Below the pieces are notes generated by a model that made no database searches, had not been told where the DNA came from, and was given only the letters and a program-made list of their open reading frames with translations. Positions 53,408-64,000 of a stretch of 64,000 bases of DNA are shown here, in pieces. The DNA comes from Corallococcus macrosporus (GTDB lineage: Bacteria > Myxococcota > Myxococcia > Myxococcales > Myxococcaceae), in assembly GCF_017302985.1 (NCBI RefSeq), contig NZ_JAFIMU010000017.1, forward strand, positions 496,001-560,000, given 5' to 3'. Both the position numbers and the translations under genes were made by a program. The first letter of the stretch is position 1, and every line of letters starts with the position of its first letter.

Positions 53408-54961
53408 ATGCCCGTGTTGAAACGCCCGCTGTCTGCCTTCATGCTCGGCGCCTGTCTGTTCGCGCTGAGCGCCTGTGATTCCGACTCCAACCCCACGCCT
53501 GACGCGGGATCCGGCGTGGACGCCGGTTCGGATGCGGGGACCGACGCCGGGACGGAACAACCGCCGCCTGTCATCCCGGAGGGCCACACGCTGCTGACGC
53601 CGTCCGCGACGGAGCTCCACACCGTTTCGTGGGAGGACGCGGGGGCCCCGCTCCGGTTCGCCTTCGTGGCCCAGGCCGGGCACCACTATGACCTCATCGT
53701 CGAGGCCGGCAGCGATGGCTACAGCCTGGAGATGCGGGACGGAGCCGGGAAGTCGCTCGACTACGGCATCCCGAGCCGGCGCGTCAGCTCCACCCCCTAT
53801 GCGTGGCATTGGTCCGGGTTCACGGCGGGCGCCGTCCATACGGTGGAGGTCACCTGGTTCTCCGAGTACTCCGAGGCTCCCGTAGCGCCCTTCTCCTTCC
53901 GCTTCGTGGACATGGGCCCGGACGACCACGGAGACCTCTATGCCACGGCGACGCCCTGGACTCCTTCGGAGCAGGTCCTGACGGGGAGCGGTGAGCACTG
54001 GGGAGAGCGGGACCTGCTCTCCTTCCAGAGCGTGGCGGACAATGTCTACGCACTCGAGTGCACCTTCCCCACGCCGTACTGGGACCTCTCCATCCTCAAC
54101 TTTCGCGGACAGCGCTACGGCGTCACCGACAACACCACCTTCGAGGAGACCCAGGCGGCCACGGCCTTCAAGTCTCCAGGGGGCGTGTTCTATGCCTCCA
54201 TCAAGGACCAGAAGGACAACACCTCCACCCAGCCGTACACCTGCGTCTTGAAGGACATGGGGAAGGAGGACCATGGGGACTCCGTGCAGACCGCCACCGT
54301 GCTCGCGGCGGGCACTGCGTCCGTGCAGGCGAAGTTTGAAACCTTCACGGACACGGATGTCTTCTCCCTGGGCGTCGTGTCCGGTCACCACTACCGGGTG
54401 TCGTGCACCATCGACGGCAACAAGCAATGCGGGGTCCGGACCGCCGCACCGGGCGGGGAGTTCGTCAGTCCGCAGGGTGACCGCACGAGGGCCACTTTCA
54501 AGGCGTCGCAGTCCACGCACTTCGTGAGCGTGAACACCTCCCCGGTCGTGCCGACACGTTGGGTGGAGGGCCGCTACACCCTCCAATTCGAGGACCTGGG
54601 CGCGGACGACCACGGGGACACGCTGGCAACGGCGACGCCGCTGACGGGCCCGACGCAGGCGGTGTCCGCCCGCATCCTGGACCCGGTCGACCACGACTTC
54701 TTCTCCTTCCAGGCCACCGCCGGTCAGCGCTACCAGTTCGCCTGTGATTGGAAGGACAGCCCGGGCCAGGTGCAGTTCCACGCGGACTTCCGCGACGCGC
54801 AGGGCAACTGGGTGTCGTACTCGCGCGAGCACGTGGGCGCGCGCTGGGTGCAGACCTTCGAGGCGCAGGGCTCCGGCACCTACGGCATCGACCTGTGGAC
54901 GGACCCCACGTTCACCGTCCTGGGTGACTCCACCTGCCAGTTCGACGTGCTGGCCCCCTGA
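53408..54961 (+). CDS. Lipoprotein with four pre-peptidase-like repeats
   Basis: This 517-aa predicted lipoprotein has signal FMLGACLFALSAC, then an Asp/Ala/Gly linker (DAGSDAGTDAGT). Four beta-sandwich repeats of about 110 residues follow; inner repeats open with D-(M/L)-G-x-(D/E)-D-H-G-D-x-x-x-T-A-T. The D-F-F-S-F-Q and Y-x-F/V-x-C elements resemble bacterial pre-peptidase C-terminal (PPC) domains. The Asp-His-Gly-Asp turns could bind calcium. There is no catalytic domain, so it may be an adhesin or binding protein. The ATG at 53408 follows GAGGGGGAGCCC. Confidence 0.8.
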   Translation: MPVLKRPLSAFMLGACLFALSACDSDSNPTPDAGSGVDAGSDAGTDAGTEQPPPVIPEGHTLLTPSATELHTVSWEDAGAPLRFAFVAQAGHHYDLIVEAGSDGYSLEMRDGAGKSLDYGIPSRRVSSTPYAWHWSGFTAGAVHTVEVTWFSEYSEAPVAPFSFRFVDMGPDDHGDLYATATPWTPSEQVLTGSGEHWGERDLLSFQSVADNVYALECTFPTPYWDLSILNFRGQRYGVTDNTTFEETQAATAFKSPGGVFYASIKDQKDNTSTQPYTCVLKDMGKEDHGDSVQTATVLAAGTASVQAKFETFTDTDVFSLGVVSGHHYRVSCTIDGNKQCGVRTAAPGGEFVSPQGDRTRATFKASQSTHFVSVNTSPVVPTRWVEGRYTLQFEDLGADDHGDTLATATPLTGPTQAVSARILDPVDHDFFSFQATAGQRYQFACDWKDSPGQVQFHADFRDAQGNWVSYSREHVGARWVQTFEAQGSGTYGIDLWTDPTFTVLGDSTCQFDVLAP

Positions 54962-55012
54962 TGCACTCGCGCCGGGGTCCCGGGACATCCGCCCGGGACC
55001 TCGGCGCTCGCG

Positions 55013-58000
55013 TCACATGTTGCGCCGGTACTGGCCGCCCACCTCGTACAGCGCGCGGGACAGCTGGCCCAGCGTGCACACCTTGCAGGCGTCCATCAGC
55101 GCGCCGAACACGTTGCCGTTGTCCAGGGCCGCGCGGCGCACCGCCTCCAGGGCCGCGGGCGCCGTCTTCGCGTTGCGCTTCCAGAAGGCGTCACGCGCGG
55201 TGATGGCGTAGTCCTTCTCCTCCTTCGTCGCGCGAATCACTTCCGGCGGCGTCACCGTGGGCGAGCCCTTCGGGTCCAGGAAGGTGTTCACGCCGATGAT
55301 GGGCAGCGTCCCGTCGTGCTTCTGCATCTCGTAGTAGAGCGACTCCTCCTGAATCTTGGAGCGCTGGTACATGCGCTCCATGGCGCCCAGCACGCCGCCG
55401 CGCTCGGAGATGGCGCGGAACTCGTTGAGCACCGCCGCCTCCACCAGGTCCGTCAGCTCCTCGATGATGAACGAGCCCTGGTTGGGGTTCTCGTTCTTGG
55501 ACAGGCCGAACTCCTTGTTGATGACCAGCTGGATGGCCAGCGCGCGCCGCACGCTCTCCTCCGTGGGCGTGGTGATGGCCTCGTCGTAGGCGTTCGTGTG
55601 CAACGAGTTGCAGTTGTCGTTGAGCGCCAGCAACGCCTGCAGCGTGGTGCGGATGTCGTTGAAGGCAATCTCCTGCGCGTGCAGGGACCGGCCGGACGTC
55701 TGGATGTGGTACTTCAGCTTCTGCGACCGGTCGTTGCCGCCGTACTTGTCCCGGATGGCCTTGGCCCAGATGCGGCGGGCCACGCGCCCCAGCACCGCGT
55801 ATTCCGGGTCCATGCCGTTGGAGAAGAAGAACGACAGGTTGGGCGCGAAGTCGTCGATGTGCATCCCGCGCGACAGGTAGTACTCGACGAAGGTGAAGCC
55901 GTTCGCCAGCGTGAAGGCCAGCTGGGAGATGGGGTTCGCCCCGGCCTCAGCGATGTGGTAGCCGCTGATGGACACCGAGTAGAAGTTCCGCACCTTCTGG
56001 TCGATGAAGTACTGCTGGATGTCGCCCATCACGCGCAGGGCGAACTCCGTGGAGAAGATGCAGGTGTTCTGCGCCTGGTCCTCCTTGAGGATGTCCGCCT
56101 GCACCGTGCCGCGCACCGCCTGGAGCGTGGACGCGCGAATCTTCGCGTAGACGTCCGCCGGCAGGACCTCATCACCTGACACGCCCAAGAGCAGCAGGCC
56201 CAGGCCGTCGTTGCCCTGGGGCAGCTCGCCCTGGTAGCGCGGACGCGGCAGGCCGCGCTCCTTGTAGAGCGCGTCGATGCGCTTCTCGACCTCGTCCACC
56301 TTGCCGTTGGCGCGGATCCACTTCTCGCACTGCTGATCCACCGCGGCGTTGAGGAAGAAGCCCAGCAGCATGGGGGCCGGGCCGTTGATGGTCATGGACA
56401 CGGAGGTGGACGGGTCCGCCAGGTCGAAGCCGGAGTAGAGCTTCTTCGCGTCGTCCACGTTCGCGATGGACACGCCCGAGTTGCCCACCTTGCCGTAGAT
56501 GTCCGGCCGGTGGTCCGGGTCCTCGCCGTACAGCGTCACCGAGTCGAACGCCGTGGACAGGCGCTTCGCCGGCAGGCCGCGCGACACGTAGTGGAAGCGC
56601 TTGTTGGTGCGCTCCGGGCCGCCCTCGCCCGCGAACATGCGCGCGGGGTCCTCGCCCTCGCGCTTGAGCGGGAAGACGCCCGCGGTGAACGGGAAGGCGC
56701 CCGGCGCGTTCTCCCGCAGCAGCCACGTCAGGATGTCGCCCCAGTCCTCATACTTCGGCAGGGCAATCTTGGGCACGCGCAGGTGCGACAGCGTCTCGCT
56801 GATGAGGTCCAGCTCGATGACCTTGTCGCGCACCTGGAACTGGTACTTGGACGCGGCGTAGCGCTTCTTCGTCGCGGGCCACTCGGCCAGCAGGCGCCGG
56901 CAGTCCGCGTGCAGGCGGCTTTCCAGGTCCTGGTACAGCGCCACCAGGTCGCCCAGGTACGCGGGCTCGCCCTCCACGCGCTCCGTCACCTGCACCACGT
57001 CGTCCGCGCTCTTCGGCTCGACGATTTCCAGCTTCTTCTTCCCCACGTTCTGGCGCAGGGCCTGGATGGTGCCGTGCAGTTGGTACATGCGCCGGGCGAT
57101 GGCGGCCTGGGCGCGCACGAAGCCGTCGTAGCCCTCGCAGGCTTCGACAATCTCCGCCAGGTAGCGCGTGCGCTCCGGGGGGATGATCCACTTCTTCTCG
57201 CTCATGCCGGGCGTGAGGGAGAACCGGCTGTCCAGCGTCGCGCCCGTCTTCTTCACCAGCGCGTCGACGATGGCCCGGTACAGCGTGTTCATGCCCGGGT
57301 CGTTGAACTGCGAAGCGATGGTGCCGTACACGGGCACCGCGTCATCGGCCAGGGTGAAGGCGTTGTGGTTGCGCTTCCACTGCTTCTTCACGTCGCGCAG
57401 CGCGTCCAGCGACCCGCGCTTGTCGAACTTGTTGATGGCGATGACGTCCGCGAAGTCGAGCATGTCGATCTTCTCGAGCTGCGTCGCCGCGCCGTACTCG
57501 GCCGTCATCACGTAGAGCGCCACGTCCGAGTGCTCGGTGATTTCCGTGTCCGACTGGCCGATGCCGGAAGTCTCCACCACGATGAGGTCGAAGCCCGCCG
57601 CCTTGCAGACCTCGATGGAGTGGGCGACGTGCCGGGACAGGGCCAGGTTGCTCTGGCGGGTGGCCATCGAGCGCATGTAGACGCGCGGGTTGTCGATGGC
57701 GTTCATGCGGATGCGGTCGCCCAGCAGCGCGCCGCCGGACTTGCGCTTGGACGGGTCCACGGAGAGCACCGCCAGCGTCTTGTCCGGGAAGTCCGCCAGG
57801 AAGCGGCGCACCAGCTCGTCCACGAGACTGGACTTGCCGGCGCCACCCGTGCCGGTGATGCCCAGCACGGGCACTCGCGGGGCCTCCACGCTGGCGGCCT
57901 GCAGCGCGGTGCGCAGCTCCTCGCCCGCGTCCGCGAAGTTCTCCGCGATGGTGATGAGCGACGCGATGCGCTCGGGCTCGCGCGGCAGCGGCGTCTTCAA

Positions 58001-58480
58001 GAGGCCCTTGTAGTCCGCCGGGCGCTTCTCGAAGTCACACTGGGAGATGAGGTCGTCAATCATCCCCTGGAGGCCCATGGCGCGGCCGTCGTCCGGGGAA
58101 TAGATGCGCGCGACGCCGTACTTGTGCAGCTCTTCAATCTCCGTGGGGAGGATGGTGCCGCCGCCGCCGCCGAACACCTTGATGTTCGCGCCGCGCTCGC
58201 GCAGCAAATCAATCATGTACTTGAAGTACTCGACGTGGCCGCCCTGGTAGGACGTGAGGGCGATGCCCTGGGCGTCCTCCTGGATGGCGCAGTCGACGAT
58301 CTCCGCCACGGACCGGTTGTGGCCCAGGTGGATGATCTCCGCGCCGGAGGACTGCATCAGGCGGCGCATCACGTTGATGGCCGCGTCGTGTCCGTCAAAG
58401 AGGCTGGCGGCCGTGACGATGCGGACGTGGTGGCGGGGCCGGTACGGCTGGGGAGCGGTGGTCGGTTGGGGGTGTCGCAC
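55013..58480 (-). CDS. icmF: Fused isobutyryl-CoA mutase
   Basis: This 1155-aa three-part enzyme rearranges isobutyryl-CoA and n-butyryl-CoA, and in some species isovaleryl/pivalyl-CoA, using adenosylcobalamin. The N-terminal B12-binding domain has DGHDAA with axial His31. The middle is a MeaB-like GTPase chaperone (P-loop GTGGAGKSS, about 210-217). The C-terminal half is the TIM-barrel mutase. Phe629 (KRFHY) and Gln804 (AQNTC) stand where methylmalonyl-CoA mutase has Tyr and Arg, the known mark of IcmF specificity. The start is a GTG at 58480 without a clear ribosome site. It lies downstream of mutA-mutB-meaB on the same strand, 75 bp from meaB. Confidence 0.95.
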   Translation of the reverse strand: MRHPQPTTAPQPYRPRHHVRIVTAASLFDGHDAAINVMRRLMQSSGAEIIHLGHNRSVAEIVDCAIQEDAQGIALTSYQGGHVEYFKYMIDLLRERGANIKVFGGGGGTILPTEIEELHKYGVARIYSPDDGRAMGLQGMIDDLISQCDFEKRPADYKGLLKTPLPREPERIASLITIAENFADAGEELRTALQAASVEAPRVPVLGITGTGGAGKSSLVDELVRRFLADFPDKTLAVLSVDPSKRKSGGALLGDRIRMNAIDNPRVYMRSMATRQSNLALSRHVAHSIEVCKAAGFDLIVVETSGIGQSDTEITEHSDVALYVMTAEYGAATQLEKIDMLDFADVIAINKFDKRGSLDALRDVKKQWKRNHNAFTLADDAVPVYGTIASQFNDPGMNTLYRAIVDALVKKTGATLDSRFSLTPGMSEKKWIIPPERTRYLAEIVEACEGYDGFVRAQAAIARRMYQLHGTIQALRQNVGKKKLEIVEPKSADDVVQVTERVEGEPAYLGDLVALYQDLESRLHADCRRLLAEWPATKKRYAASKYQFQVRDKVIELDLISETLSHLRVPKIALPKYEDWGDILTWLLRENAPGAFPFTAGVFPLKREGEDPARMFAGEGGPERTNKRFHYVSRGLPAKRLSTAFDSVTLYGEDPDHRPDIYGKVGNSGVSIANVDDAKKLYSGFDLADPSTSVSMTINGPAPMLLGFFLNAAVDQQCEKWIRANGKVDEVEKRIDALYKERGLPRPRYQGELPQGNDGLGLLLLGVSGDEVLPADVYAKIRASTLQAVRGTVQADILKEDQAQNTCIFSTEFALRVMGDIQQYFIDQKVRNFYSVSISGYHIAEAGANPISQLAFTLANGFTFVEYYLSRGMHIDDFAPNLSFFFSNGMDPEYAVLGRVARRIWAKAIRDKYGGNDRSQKLKYHIQTSGRSLHAQEIAFNDIRTTLQALLALNDNCNSLHTNAYDEAITTPTEESVRRALAIQLVINKEFGLSKNENPNQGSFIIEELTDLVEAAVLNEFRAISERGGVLGAMERMYQRSKIQEESLYYEMQKHDGTLPIIGVNTFLDPKGSPTVTPPEVIRATKEEKDYAITARDAFWKRNAKTAPAALEAVRRAALDNGNVFGALMDACKVCTLGQLSRALYEVGGQYRRNM

Positions 58481-58555
58481 GGGCGTACACTAGGAGTGCG
58501 GTGCAGGCCCGGCAAGCGATTGAGACAGGCGTTGCCCGTTGGACGACGCGGCTTG

Positions 58556-59539
58556 TCAGGCCTGGGATTGCGGCAGGAACGCGCCCAACACACGCAGTGC
58601 GGCGGAGGTGGGCGTCGCGCGCCCTTCGCGTACGGCCTGCTCCAGGACGGGCACCAGGGCGGCCACCTCGGGGTGCGCCCGCAGGGCTGCTCGGAGGCCG
58701 TCGTGCACCATGGCCCACATCCAGCCCACCTGCTGCTGGGTGCGCCGGTGCTGCAGTTCTCCAGAGGCCTCGCGCTTGCTGACGACGTCCACCACGGAGG
58801 CCCACAGCGTGTCGATGCCGGTGCCCTCCATGGCGCTGCACGTCGTGACGACCGGCTCCGCGCCGGGGCGCATGAGGTGCAGGGCGGCGCGGTACTCGGC
58901 GCGGGCCCGGGTGGCGCGGGGCAGGTTGTCGCCGTCCGCCTTGTTGATGGCCACCATGTCCGCCACTTCGAGGATGCCGCGCTTGATGCCCTGCAATTCG
59001 TCCCCGGCGCCCGCGAGCATCAGCACCAGGTAGAAGTCCACCAGGTCCGCGACCACCGTCTCGGACTGGCCCACGCCCACCGTCTCCACCAGCACCACGT
59101 CGAAGCCCGCGGCCTCGCACAGCAGCAGCGTCTCCCGCGTCTTGCGCGCGACGCCGCCCAGCGTGCCGCTGGAGGGGCTGGGGCGGATGTACGCGGAGGT
59201 TTCCCGCGCCAGCCGGTACATGCGCGTCTTGTCGCCCAGGATGCTGCCGCCCGTGATGCTGCTGGACGGGTCGATGGCGAGCACCGCCACCTTGTGGCCG
59301 CTGCCCACCAGGTGCATGCCCAGCGCGTCGATGAAGGTGCTCTTGCCCACGCCAGGCACGCCGCTGATGCCCACGCGGCGGCTCCTGCCGGTGTGGGGCA
59401 GGAGCTTCGTCAGCACCTCTTGCGCGAGCCCGGCGTGCTTCGGGTGCTCGCTCTCCACCAGGGTGATGGCGCGCGCGAGCACCGCCCTGTCGCCCGCGCG
59501 CACGCCTTCGACGTAGGTGTCCGCGGACAGCAGCTTCAC
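58556..59539 (-). CDS. meaB: MeaB/ArgK-type GTPase chaperone of methylmalonyl-CoA mutase
   Basis: This 327-aa G3E-family P-loop GTPase loads adenosylcobalamin into methylmalonyl-CoA mutase and protects it from inactivation. Motifs are P-loop GVPGVGKST (60-68), [20 protein letters not shown], the Walker B-like [10 protein letters not shown] and the NKAD base-recognition motif. The start is a GTG at 59539 behind AGGAGGCGGC, overlapping the mutB stop (GTGA). Operon position next to both mutase subunits supports the call. Confidence 0.96.
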   Translation of the reverse strand: MKLLSADTYVEGVRAGDRAVLARAITLVESEHPKHAGLAQEVLTKLLPHTGRSRRVGISGVPGVGKSTFIDALGMHLVGSGHKVAVLAIDPSSSITGGSILGDKTRMYRLARETSAYIRPSPSSGTLGGVARKTRETLLLCEAAGFDVVLVETVGVGQSETVVADLVDFYLVLMLAGAGDELQGIKRGILEVADMVAINKADGDNLPRATRARAEYRAALHLMRPGAEPVVTTCSAMEGTGIDTLWASVVDVVSKREASGELQHRRTQQQVGWMWAMVHDGLRAALRAHPEVAALVPVLEQAVREGRATPTSAALRVLGAFLPQSQA

Positions 59540-61722
59540 GCCGCCTCCTGCTCGGCGGCCAGCTTGTCGAGCAGCTCGATGGCGGCCTTCGCGATGACGG
59601 TGCCCGGGCCGAAGATGGCGGCGGCGCCCGCGGCGCGCAGCGCGTCGTAGTCCTGGGGCGGGATGACGCCGCCCACCACGACCATGATGTCCTCGCGGCC
59701 CAGGGCCTTGAGGGCGTGCTTGAGCTGCGGCACCAGCGTGAGGTGGCCCGCGGCCAGGGACGACGCGCCCACCACGTGCACGTCGTTTTCCACCGCCTGG
59801 CGCGCGGACTCCTCGGGCGTCTGGAACAGCGGCCCGATGTCCACGTCGAAGCCCAGGTCCGCGAACGCGGTGGCGATGACCTTCTGTCCGCGGTCGTGGC
59901 CGTCCTGGCCCATCTTCGCGATGAGGATGCGCGGCCGGCGGCCGAAGCGCGCCAGGAAGTCATCCGCCTTCGCCCGCGCCTCCGCGATGCCCTGCGCCTG
60001 TCCCGCTTCCGCTGAGTACACGCCCGTCACCCCGCGCACCGTGGCCTCGTAGCGGCCGTAGACCTTCTCCAGCGCGTCGCTGATTTCGCCCACGGTGGCC
60101 TTCGCCCGCGCCGCGTCGATGGCCAGCGCCAGGAGATTCCCCTCGTTGCGCCGGCCCGCCTCCGTCAGCGCGTCCAGGCGGCGGCGGACCTCCTCGCCGT
60201 TGCGCTCCGCGCGCAGCTCGCGCAGGCGGGCAATCTGCGCCTCGCGCACGGCGGAGTTGTCCACCTTGAGGATCTCGATGTTGTCCGCGCGCTCCGGCGG
60301 GTACTTGTTCACGCCGATGATGGCCTGGCGTCCGGAGTCGATGCGCGCCTGGGTGCGCGCGGCGGCCTCCTCGATGCGCAGCTTGGGCAGGCCGGCTTCA
60401 ATGGCCTTGGTCATGCCACCCAGCGCTTCGACTTCCTGGATGTGGCCCCAGGCCTTCTGGGCCAGCTCGTGGGTGAGGCGCTCCACGTAGTAGCTGCCGC
60501 CCCACGGGTCGATGACGCGCGTGGTGCCGCTCTCCAACTGGAGGTAGAGCTGGGTGTTGCGGGCGATGCGCGCGCTGAAGTCCGTGGGCAGCGCGATGGC
60601 TTCGTCCAGCGAGTTGGTGTGCAGGCTCTGCGTGTGGCCCTGCGTCGCGGCCATGGCCTCCACGCAGGTGCGCACGACGTTGTTGTAGACGTCCTGCGCG
60701 GTGAGGCTCCAGCCGGACGTCTGGCAGTGGGTGCGCAGCGCCAGGCTCTTGTCGCTCTTGGGGTTGAAGCCCTTGATGAGGCGGGCCCACAGGAGGCGGG
60801 CCGCGCGCATCTTGGCCACCTCCATGAAGAAGTTCATCCCGATGGCCCAGAAGAACGACAGGCGCGGGGCGAACGCGTCCACGCCCAGGCCGGCGGCGAG
60901 GCCCGCGCGCACGTACTCCACGCCGTCCGCGAGCGTGTAGCCCAGCTCCAGGTCCTGCGTCGCGCCGGCCTCCTGCATGTGGTAGCCGCTGATGCTGATG
61001 CTGTTGAAGCGCGGCATCCGCTCCGCCGTGAACTTGAAGATGTCCCCGATGATCCGCATGGAGGGACCGGGCGGATAGATGTACGTGTTGCGGACCATGA
61101 ACTCCTTGAGGATGTCGTTCTGGATGGTCCCGCTGAGCTGCTCGGGCTTCACGCCCTGTTCCTCGGCCGCGACCACGTAGAGCGCGAGCACGGGGAGGAC
61201 GGCGCCGTTCATCGTCATCGACACGCTCATCTGGTCGAGCGGGATGCGGTCGAACAGGATGCGCATGTCCTTGATGGAGTCGATGGCGACGCCCGCCATG
61301 CCCACGTCACCGGCGACGCGCGGGTGGTCGCTGTCGTAGCCGCGGTGCGTGGCCAGGTCGAACGCGATGGACAGGCCCTTCTGACCGGCCGCGAGGTTGC
61401 GGCGGTAGAAGGCGTTGGACGCCTCCGCCGTGGAGAAGCCCGCGTACTGGCGCACCGTCCACGGCTGCTGCACGTACATGGTGGAGTAGGGGCCGCGCAC
61501 GAACGGAGGCAGGCCCGGCAGCGAGCCCAGGTGCGCCACGCCCTCCAGGTCCTCGCGGGTGTAGAGCGGCTTGACCGGGATGCCCTCGGGCGTGTCCCAG
61601 ACCTCCGCGGCGCGCGTGGCCTGGCTCGCGTGCGCGCGCTGCTTCTCGACGGCCGGCGCGGGCGTCTGGGTTTCGGGGGCGTCGAAGGCGACGCGGGAGA
61701 AGTCCGGAACGGTGGGGCGCAT
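59536..61722 (-). CDS. mutB: Methylmalonyl-CoA mutase, large (catalytic) subunit
   Basis: This 728-aa enzyme interconverts methylmalonyl-CoA and succinyl-CoA in propionate metabolism. The TIM barrel carries the succinyl-specific residues Tyr93 (RQYAGFS) and Arg211 ([10 protein letters not shown]), plus Tyr79 and Thr81 (PYSTMY). The C-terminal B12 domain has DGHDRG with axial His609, and GGVIPPQD. All diagnostic positions are intact, unlike the isobutyryl-type enzyme downstream. The ATG at 61722 shares one base with the mutA stop (TGATG), and its own stop overlaps meaB. Confidence 0.97.
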   Translation of the reverse strand: MRPTVPDFSRVAFDAPETQTPAPAVEKQRAHASQATRAAEVWDTPEGIPVKPLYTREDLEGVAHLGSLPGLPPFVRGPYSTMYVQQPWTVRQYAGFSTAEASNAFYRRNLAAGQKGLSIAFDLATHRGYDSDHPRVAGDVGMAGVAIDSIKDMRILFDRIPLDQMSVSMTMNGAVLPVLALYVVAAEEQGVKPEQLSGTIQNDILKEFMVRNTYIYPPGPSMRIIGDIFKFTAERMPRFNSISISGYHMQEAGATQDLELGYTLADGVEYVRAGLAAGLGVDAFAPRLSFFWAIGMNFFMEVAKMRAARLLWARLIKGFNPKSDKSLALRTHCQTSGWSLTAQDVYNNVVRTCVEAMAATQGHTQSLHTNSLDEAIALPTDFSARIARNTQLYLQLESGTTRVIDPWGGSYYVERLTHELAQKAWGHIQEVEALGGMTKAIEAGLPKLRIEEAAARTQARIDSGRQAIIGVNKYPPERADNIEILKVDNSAVREAQIARLRELRAERNGEEVRRRLDALTEAGRRNEGNLLALAIDAARAKATVGEISDALEKVYGRYEATVRGVTGVYSAEAGQAQGIAEARAKADDFLARFGRRPRILIAKMGQDGHDRGQKVIATAFADLGFDVDIGPLFQTPEESARQAVENDVHVVGASSLAAGHLTLVPQLKHALKALGREDIMVVVGGVIPPQDYDALRAAGAAAIFGPGTVIAKAAIELLDKLAAEQEAA

Positions 61723-63605
61723 CAGGCCACTCCGAGCTGCGTGTGCAGCGTCTTCAGGAGCTGGAACAGGTCCGCTCCCGCGTAGAGGAAGAGGTCCACG
61801 CCGGCCGCGCGGAAGGCGGCCTCGTGTTCACCGGGGCGGCCCGCGACGGCGACCGTGCGGGCGCCCTTCGCCTTGAGGGCGGCGACGTAGGCGGGCACGG
61901 CCTCCGGGTAGAGGGCATCCGGGCCGGAGATGACGGCCAGCGTGGTGCCCGCCTTGGCGAACAGCTCCGCGGCGGCGTTCGCGTCCGCGAAGCCGTGGTG
62001 CTCGTCGGGCTCGATGCCGCCCACCGCGAGCACGTTGGCGATCCACGTGGAGCGCGCGGTGTGCTCCGCGACGGTGCCCAGGTTCGCCATGAAGGCGCGG
62101 GGACGCGCGCCGTGCGCCGCGTGGTAGCGGTCGCTCGCGTCGCGCAGGGACTCGAAGGCCTCCGCCACGCGGACGGGCTGGGGCGGCGTGACGGCGCCCT
62201 CGGCCTTCGCGGGCGCGGCGGCGCGGGCCTCGCGCTGCACGGGGGCCTCGTGGAGGTGGGGGAACTCGCTGACGCCCACGATGGGGAGCTTGCGCGTGCG
62301 CACGGCCTTGTCGCGCGCGGTGCGCGTCTCCGCGAGGACGCGGGCCACGTCGCCCTGCGCGATGGCGCGGGAGATGCCGCCCAGCGCCTCGATGCGCTGG
62401 AGCTCCGTCCAGGCCGCGCGGGCGAACTCGCCGGTGAGCTGCTCCAGGTAGTAGCTGCCGCCCGCGGGGTCCGCGACGCGGTTGAGGCTGGACTCGTCCC
62501 GCAGGATGAGCTGCGTGTTGCGCGCGAGGCGCCGGCCCAATTCATCCGGCGTGCCCAGGGGCTCGTCGAAGGGGGACGTGCTCACGCTGTCCGCGCCCGC
62601 GACGACGGCGGCGAAGGACTCCGCGGTGCCGCGCAGGATGTTCACCCACGGGTCGCGCCGCGTCTTGGTGGCGCTCGCCGTGCGCGCGTGCAGCGACATG
62701 GCCTGCGACTCCGGCGCGCCGCCCGAAGCGGCGACGACCTTGGCCCAGAGCAGCCGCGCCGCACGCAGCCTGGCGATCTCAGGGAAGAACTGCCCGCCCA
62801 CGGACAGGGCGAACTGCATGGACCGCGCGGCGTCACCCGGAGCCACGCCCGCGCGCTCCAGCTCGCGCAGGTACTCCACGCCGGTGGCGATGCTCCACGC
62901 CAGCTCGTGCACGGACGTGGCGCCCGCGTCCGCCCAGGGGCGCGACGACACCAGCAGCGCGCGCAGGCCCGGGGCGTCCTTGAGCAGCGACGTGATGAGG
63001 GGCGCGGCCTCCGTCAGCGTCCGGGCCACGTCCACCTTCGCGGCGCCGTGGCGCGCGAGGGCCGCGATGGGGTCGATGCCCAGGCTTCCGCGCAGGGCCG
63101 CCTTCGCGGCGCCGGCCTTCTTCGCCAGCAGCTCCAGCAGCAGCGAGGCGGGACGGAGCACGTCCGCCGTCGGCTCCAGGTGCACCGGCGTGCGGTCCAG
63201 GGGCACGTGCTGAAGCAGGCGCTCCAGCGTGGCCTCATCCCTCACGTCCAGGCCCAGCGGCGCGTCCAGCAGCAGCCAGACGCCCTGCGTGCCGCGCTCC
63301 AGGTCGTCGCGCAGCGCGTCGGAGGTCGCGGCCACGTCAGGGCCCGCGTACTCCTGGCACAGGAGCCAGCCACCCTCGGTGTGTCCCAGGGGCTGGGTGC
63401 CGCGTACGTAGGGCGCGACGCCGGGCGGTTCGGCCGGGGGTGGGGCGTCCTGGGGCGTGTAGAGGGGCTGGAGGGACAGGCCGCCCTCCAGGGGCGACTG
63501 GAGCACCGTGAAGGGCTTGCCCTTGAGGTCCTTGTCCACCAACCGGCGCCACTCCTCGACGGAAGGGGGCGGGAAGTCCGCTGCGGTAAGAGGCACGTCA
63601 GCCAT
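61722..63605 (-). CDS. mutA: Methylmalonyl-CoA mutase, small subunit
   Basis: This 627-aa partner of the catalytic subunit has the mutase barrel scaffold in diverged form: [51 protein letters not shown]. Its C-terminal cobalamin-type domain lacks the Asp-x-His-x-x-Gly motif ([15 protein letters not shown]), as expected for the non-catalytic subunit. It is first in the mutA-mutB-meaB operon. The ATG at 63605 follows GGGAGGGGC. The pair should form a heterodimer in the cytoplasm. Confidence 0.95.
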   Translation of the reverse strand: MADVPLTAADFPPPSVEEWRRLVDKDLKGKPFTVLQSPLEGGLSLQPLYTPQDAPPPAEPPGVAPYVRGTQPLGHTEGGWLLCQEYAGPDVAATSDALRDDLERGTQGVWLLLDAPLGLDVRDEATLERLLQHVPLDRTPVHLEPTADVLRPASLLLELLAKKAGAAKAALRGSLGIDPIAALARHGAAKVDVARTLTEAAPLITSLLKDAPGLRALLVSSRPWADAGATSVHELAWSIATGVEYLRELERAGVAPGDAARSMQFALSVGGQFFPEIARLRAARLLWAKVVAASGGAPESQAMSLHARTASATKTRRDPWVNILRGTAESFAAVVAGADSVSTSPFDEPLGTPDELGRRLARNTQLILRDESSLNRVADPAGGSYYLEQLTGEFARAAWTELQRIEALGGISRAIAQGDVARVLAETRTARDKAVRTRKLPIVGVSEFPHLHEAPVQREARAAAPAKAEGAVTPPQPVRVAEAFESLRDASDRYHAAHGARPRAFMANLGTVAEHTARSTWIANVLAVGGIEPDEHHGFADANAAAELFAKAGTTLAVISGPDALYPEAVPAYVAALKAKGARTVAVAGRPGEHEAAFRAAGVDLFLYAGADLFQLLKTLHTQLGVA

Positions 63606-63689
63606 GCCCCTCCCATAGGCGCAATGCCCTCCCCGGGGCAATGGGCTGGTGACGCCCCTTCACCCCGAGTGCCCGGCAGTCTCCATGCG

Positions 63690-64000
63690 TTACCGGAGCG
63701 ACTTGGGAAACGTCCTGGTGATGCAGTGCAGGGAGCCCTGGCAGGGGATGAGGGTGTCCGAGCCCGCGCCGAACTCGCGGTCCAGCGCCCACTGGTAGGT
63801 GGCCAGGGTCTCCTGCTCCTGGCCGTGGTGCCGCCAGGCGGATGGGGTTGGCGCACGTGGCCCAGACGCGCGTGTTCGTGCCGTCGCACTCACGGATGCG
63901 CTCGGGCGTCCCCACGCAGGTGTCGCCGTCGTCCTGGCGGTAGGGGGTGGGCATGGGGATGCGCACGACGTCGTAGCCCAGGTTCGCAATCCGCCATCGC
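63690..64000 (-). pseudogene. Agmatine-deiminase-like C-terminal end, frameshifted
   Basis: The gene enters from the right edge. One frame reads NLGYDVVRIPMPTPYRQDDGD ... TNTRVWATCANPIRLA. Near 63830-63840 a different frame must be used to read HHGQEQETLATYQWALDREFG ... IPCQGSLHCITRTFPKSLR to the TAA at 63690. The ending, with Cys in GSLHCITRT, resembles the catalytic-Cys region of agmatine deiminase/peptidylarginine deiminase-type proteins. A one-base insertion near GGCGGCAC would explain the shift. The join also looks shorter than in relatives I recall, so a small deletion is possible. It is either a decayed gene or a sequence error. Confidence 0.6.

Noticed and set aside
56510-59650. Plus-strand open frame of 1046 codons
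   Set aside because: It is antisense to icmF and meaB, both of which are unmistakable.

Overview
This 64-kb window is very GC-rich chromosomal DNA from a predatory myxobacterium of the Corallococcus/Myxococcus type (genus level is inference). The signs are many large exported lipoproteins, tandem MYXO-CTERM-like proteins, a Ser/Thr kinase fused to a long TPR array, sigma-54 enhancer-binding proteins, VCBS, RCC1 and collagen-like surface proteins, and a complete methylmalonyl-CoA mutase set. No rRNA, tRNA, insertion sequence, integrase or CRISPR array was found.

Layout. 1-5.9 kb: a vanadium-haloperoxidase-like gene cut by the left edge, a divergent collagen-like lipoprotein, and an unrecognised 450-aa protein divergent from a sigma-54 activator, with a good -24/-12 promoter in the gap. 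5.8-13.5 kb: a TPR kinase with a 96-aa partner, an SGNH hydrolase, a lipoprotein and a 436-aa protein whose two ends match the 96-aa protein. 13.7-19.6 kb: a membrane protein, a histidine kinase/NtrC-type regulator pair, then a SulP transporter and beta-carbonic anhydrase behind a sigma-54 promoter with two upstream direct repeats. 19.7-25.9 kb: a P450/monooxygenase pair, three tandem MYXO-CTERM-like paralogues and a possible linalool dehydratase/isomerase-like protein. 25.9-35.7 kb: exported amidohydrolase, nuclease-fold, propeller-like and outer-membrane proteins.

35.7-36.8 kb is a 1.1-kb non-coding stretch and the most unusual part of the window. It holds seven copies of a 25-bp palindrome, spaced 130-137 bp apart inside diverged tandem units. 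Perfect copies also occur inside a coding sequence near 25.2 kb and just after a gene near 44.9 kb. 36.8-54.9 kb: an ECF sigma/anti-sigma-like operon, several lipoproteins, a DUF1338 protein, an RCC1-repeat protein, a Cys-rich repeat protein, an M16 protease, tandem small lipoproteins, a gene broken by an in-frame stop, a ferritin-like protein, an AraC/SDR divergent pair and a lipoprotein with repeats. 55-63.6 kb: icmF, meaB, mutB and mutA on the minus strand, covering propionate and branched-chain acyl-CoA metabolism. The right edge holds the frameshifted end of an agmatine-deiminase-like gene.
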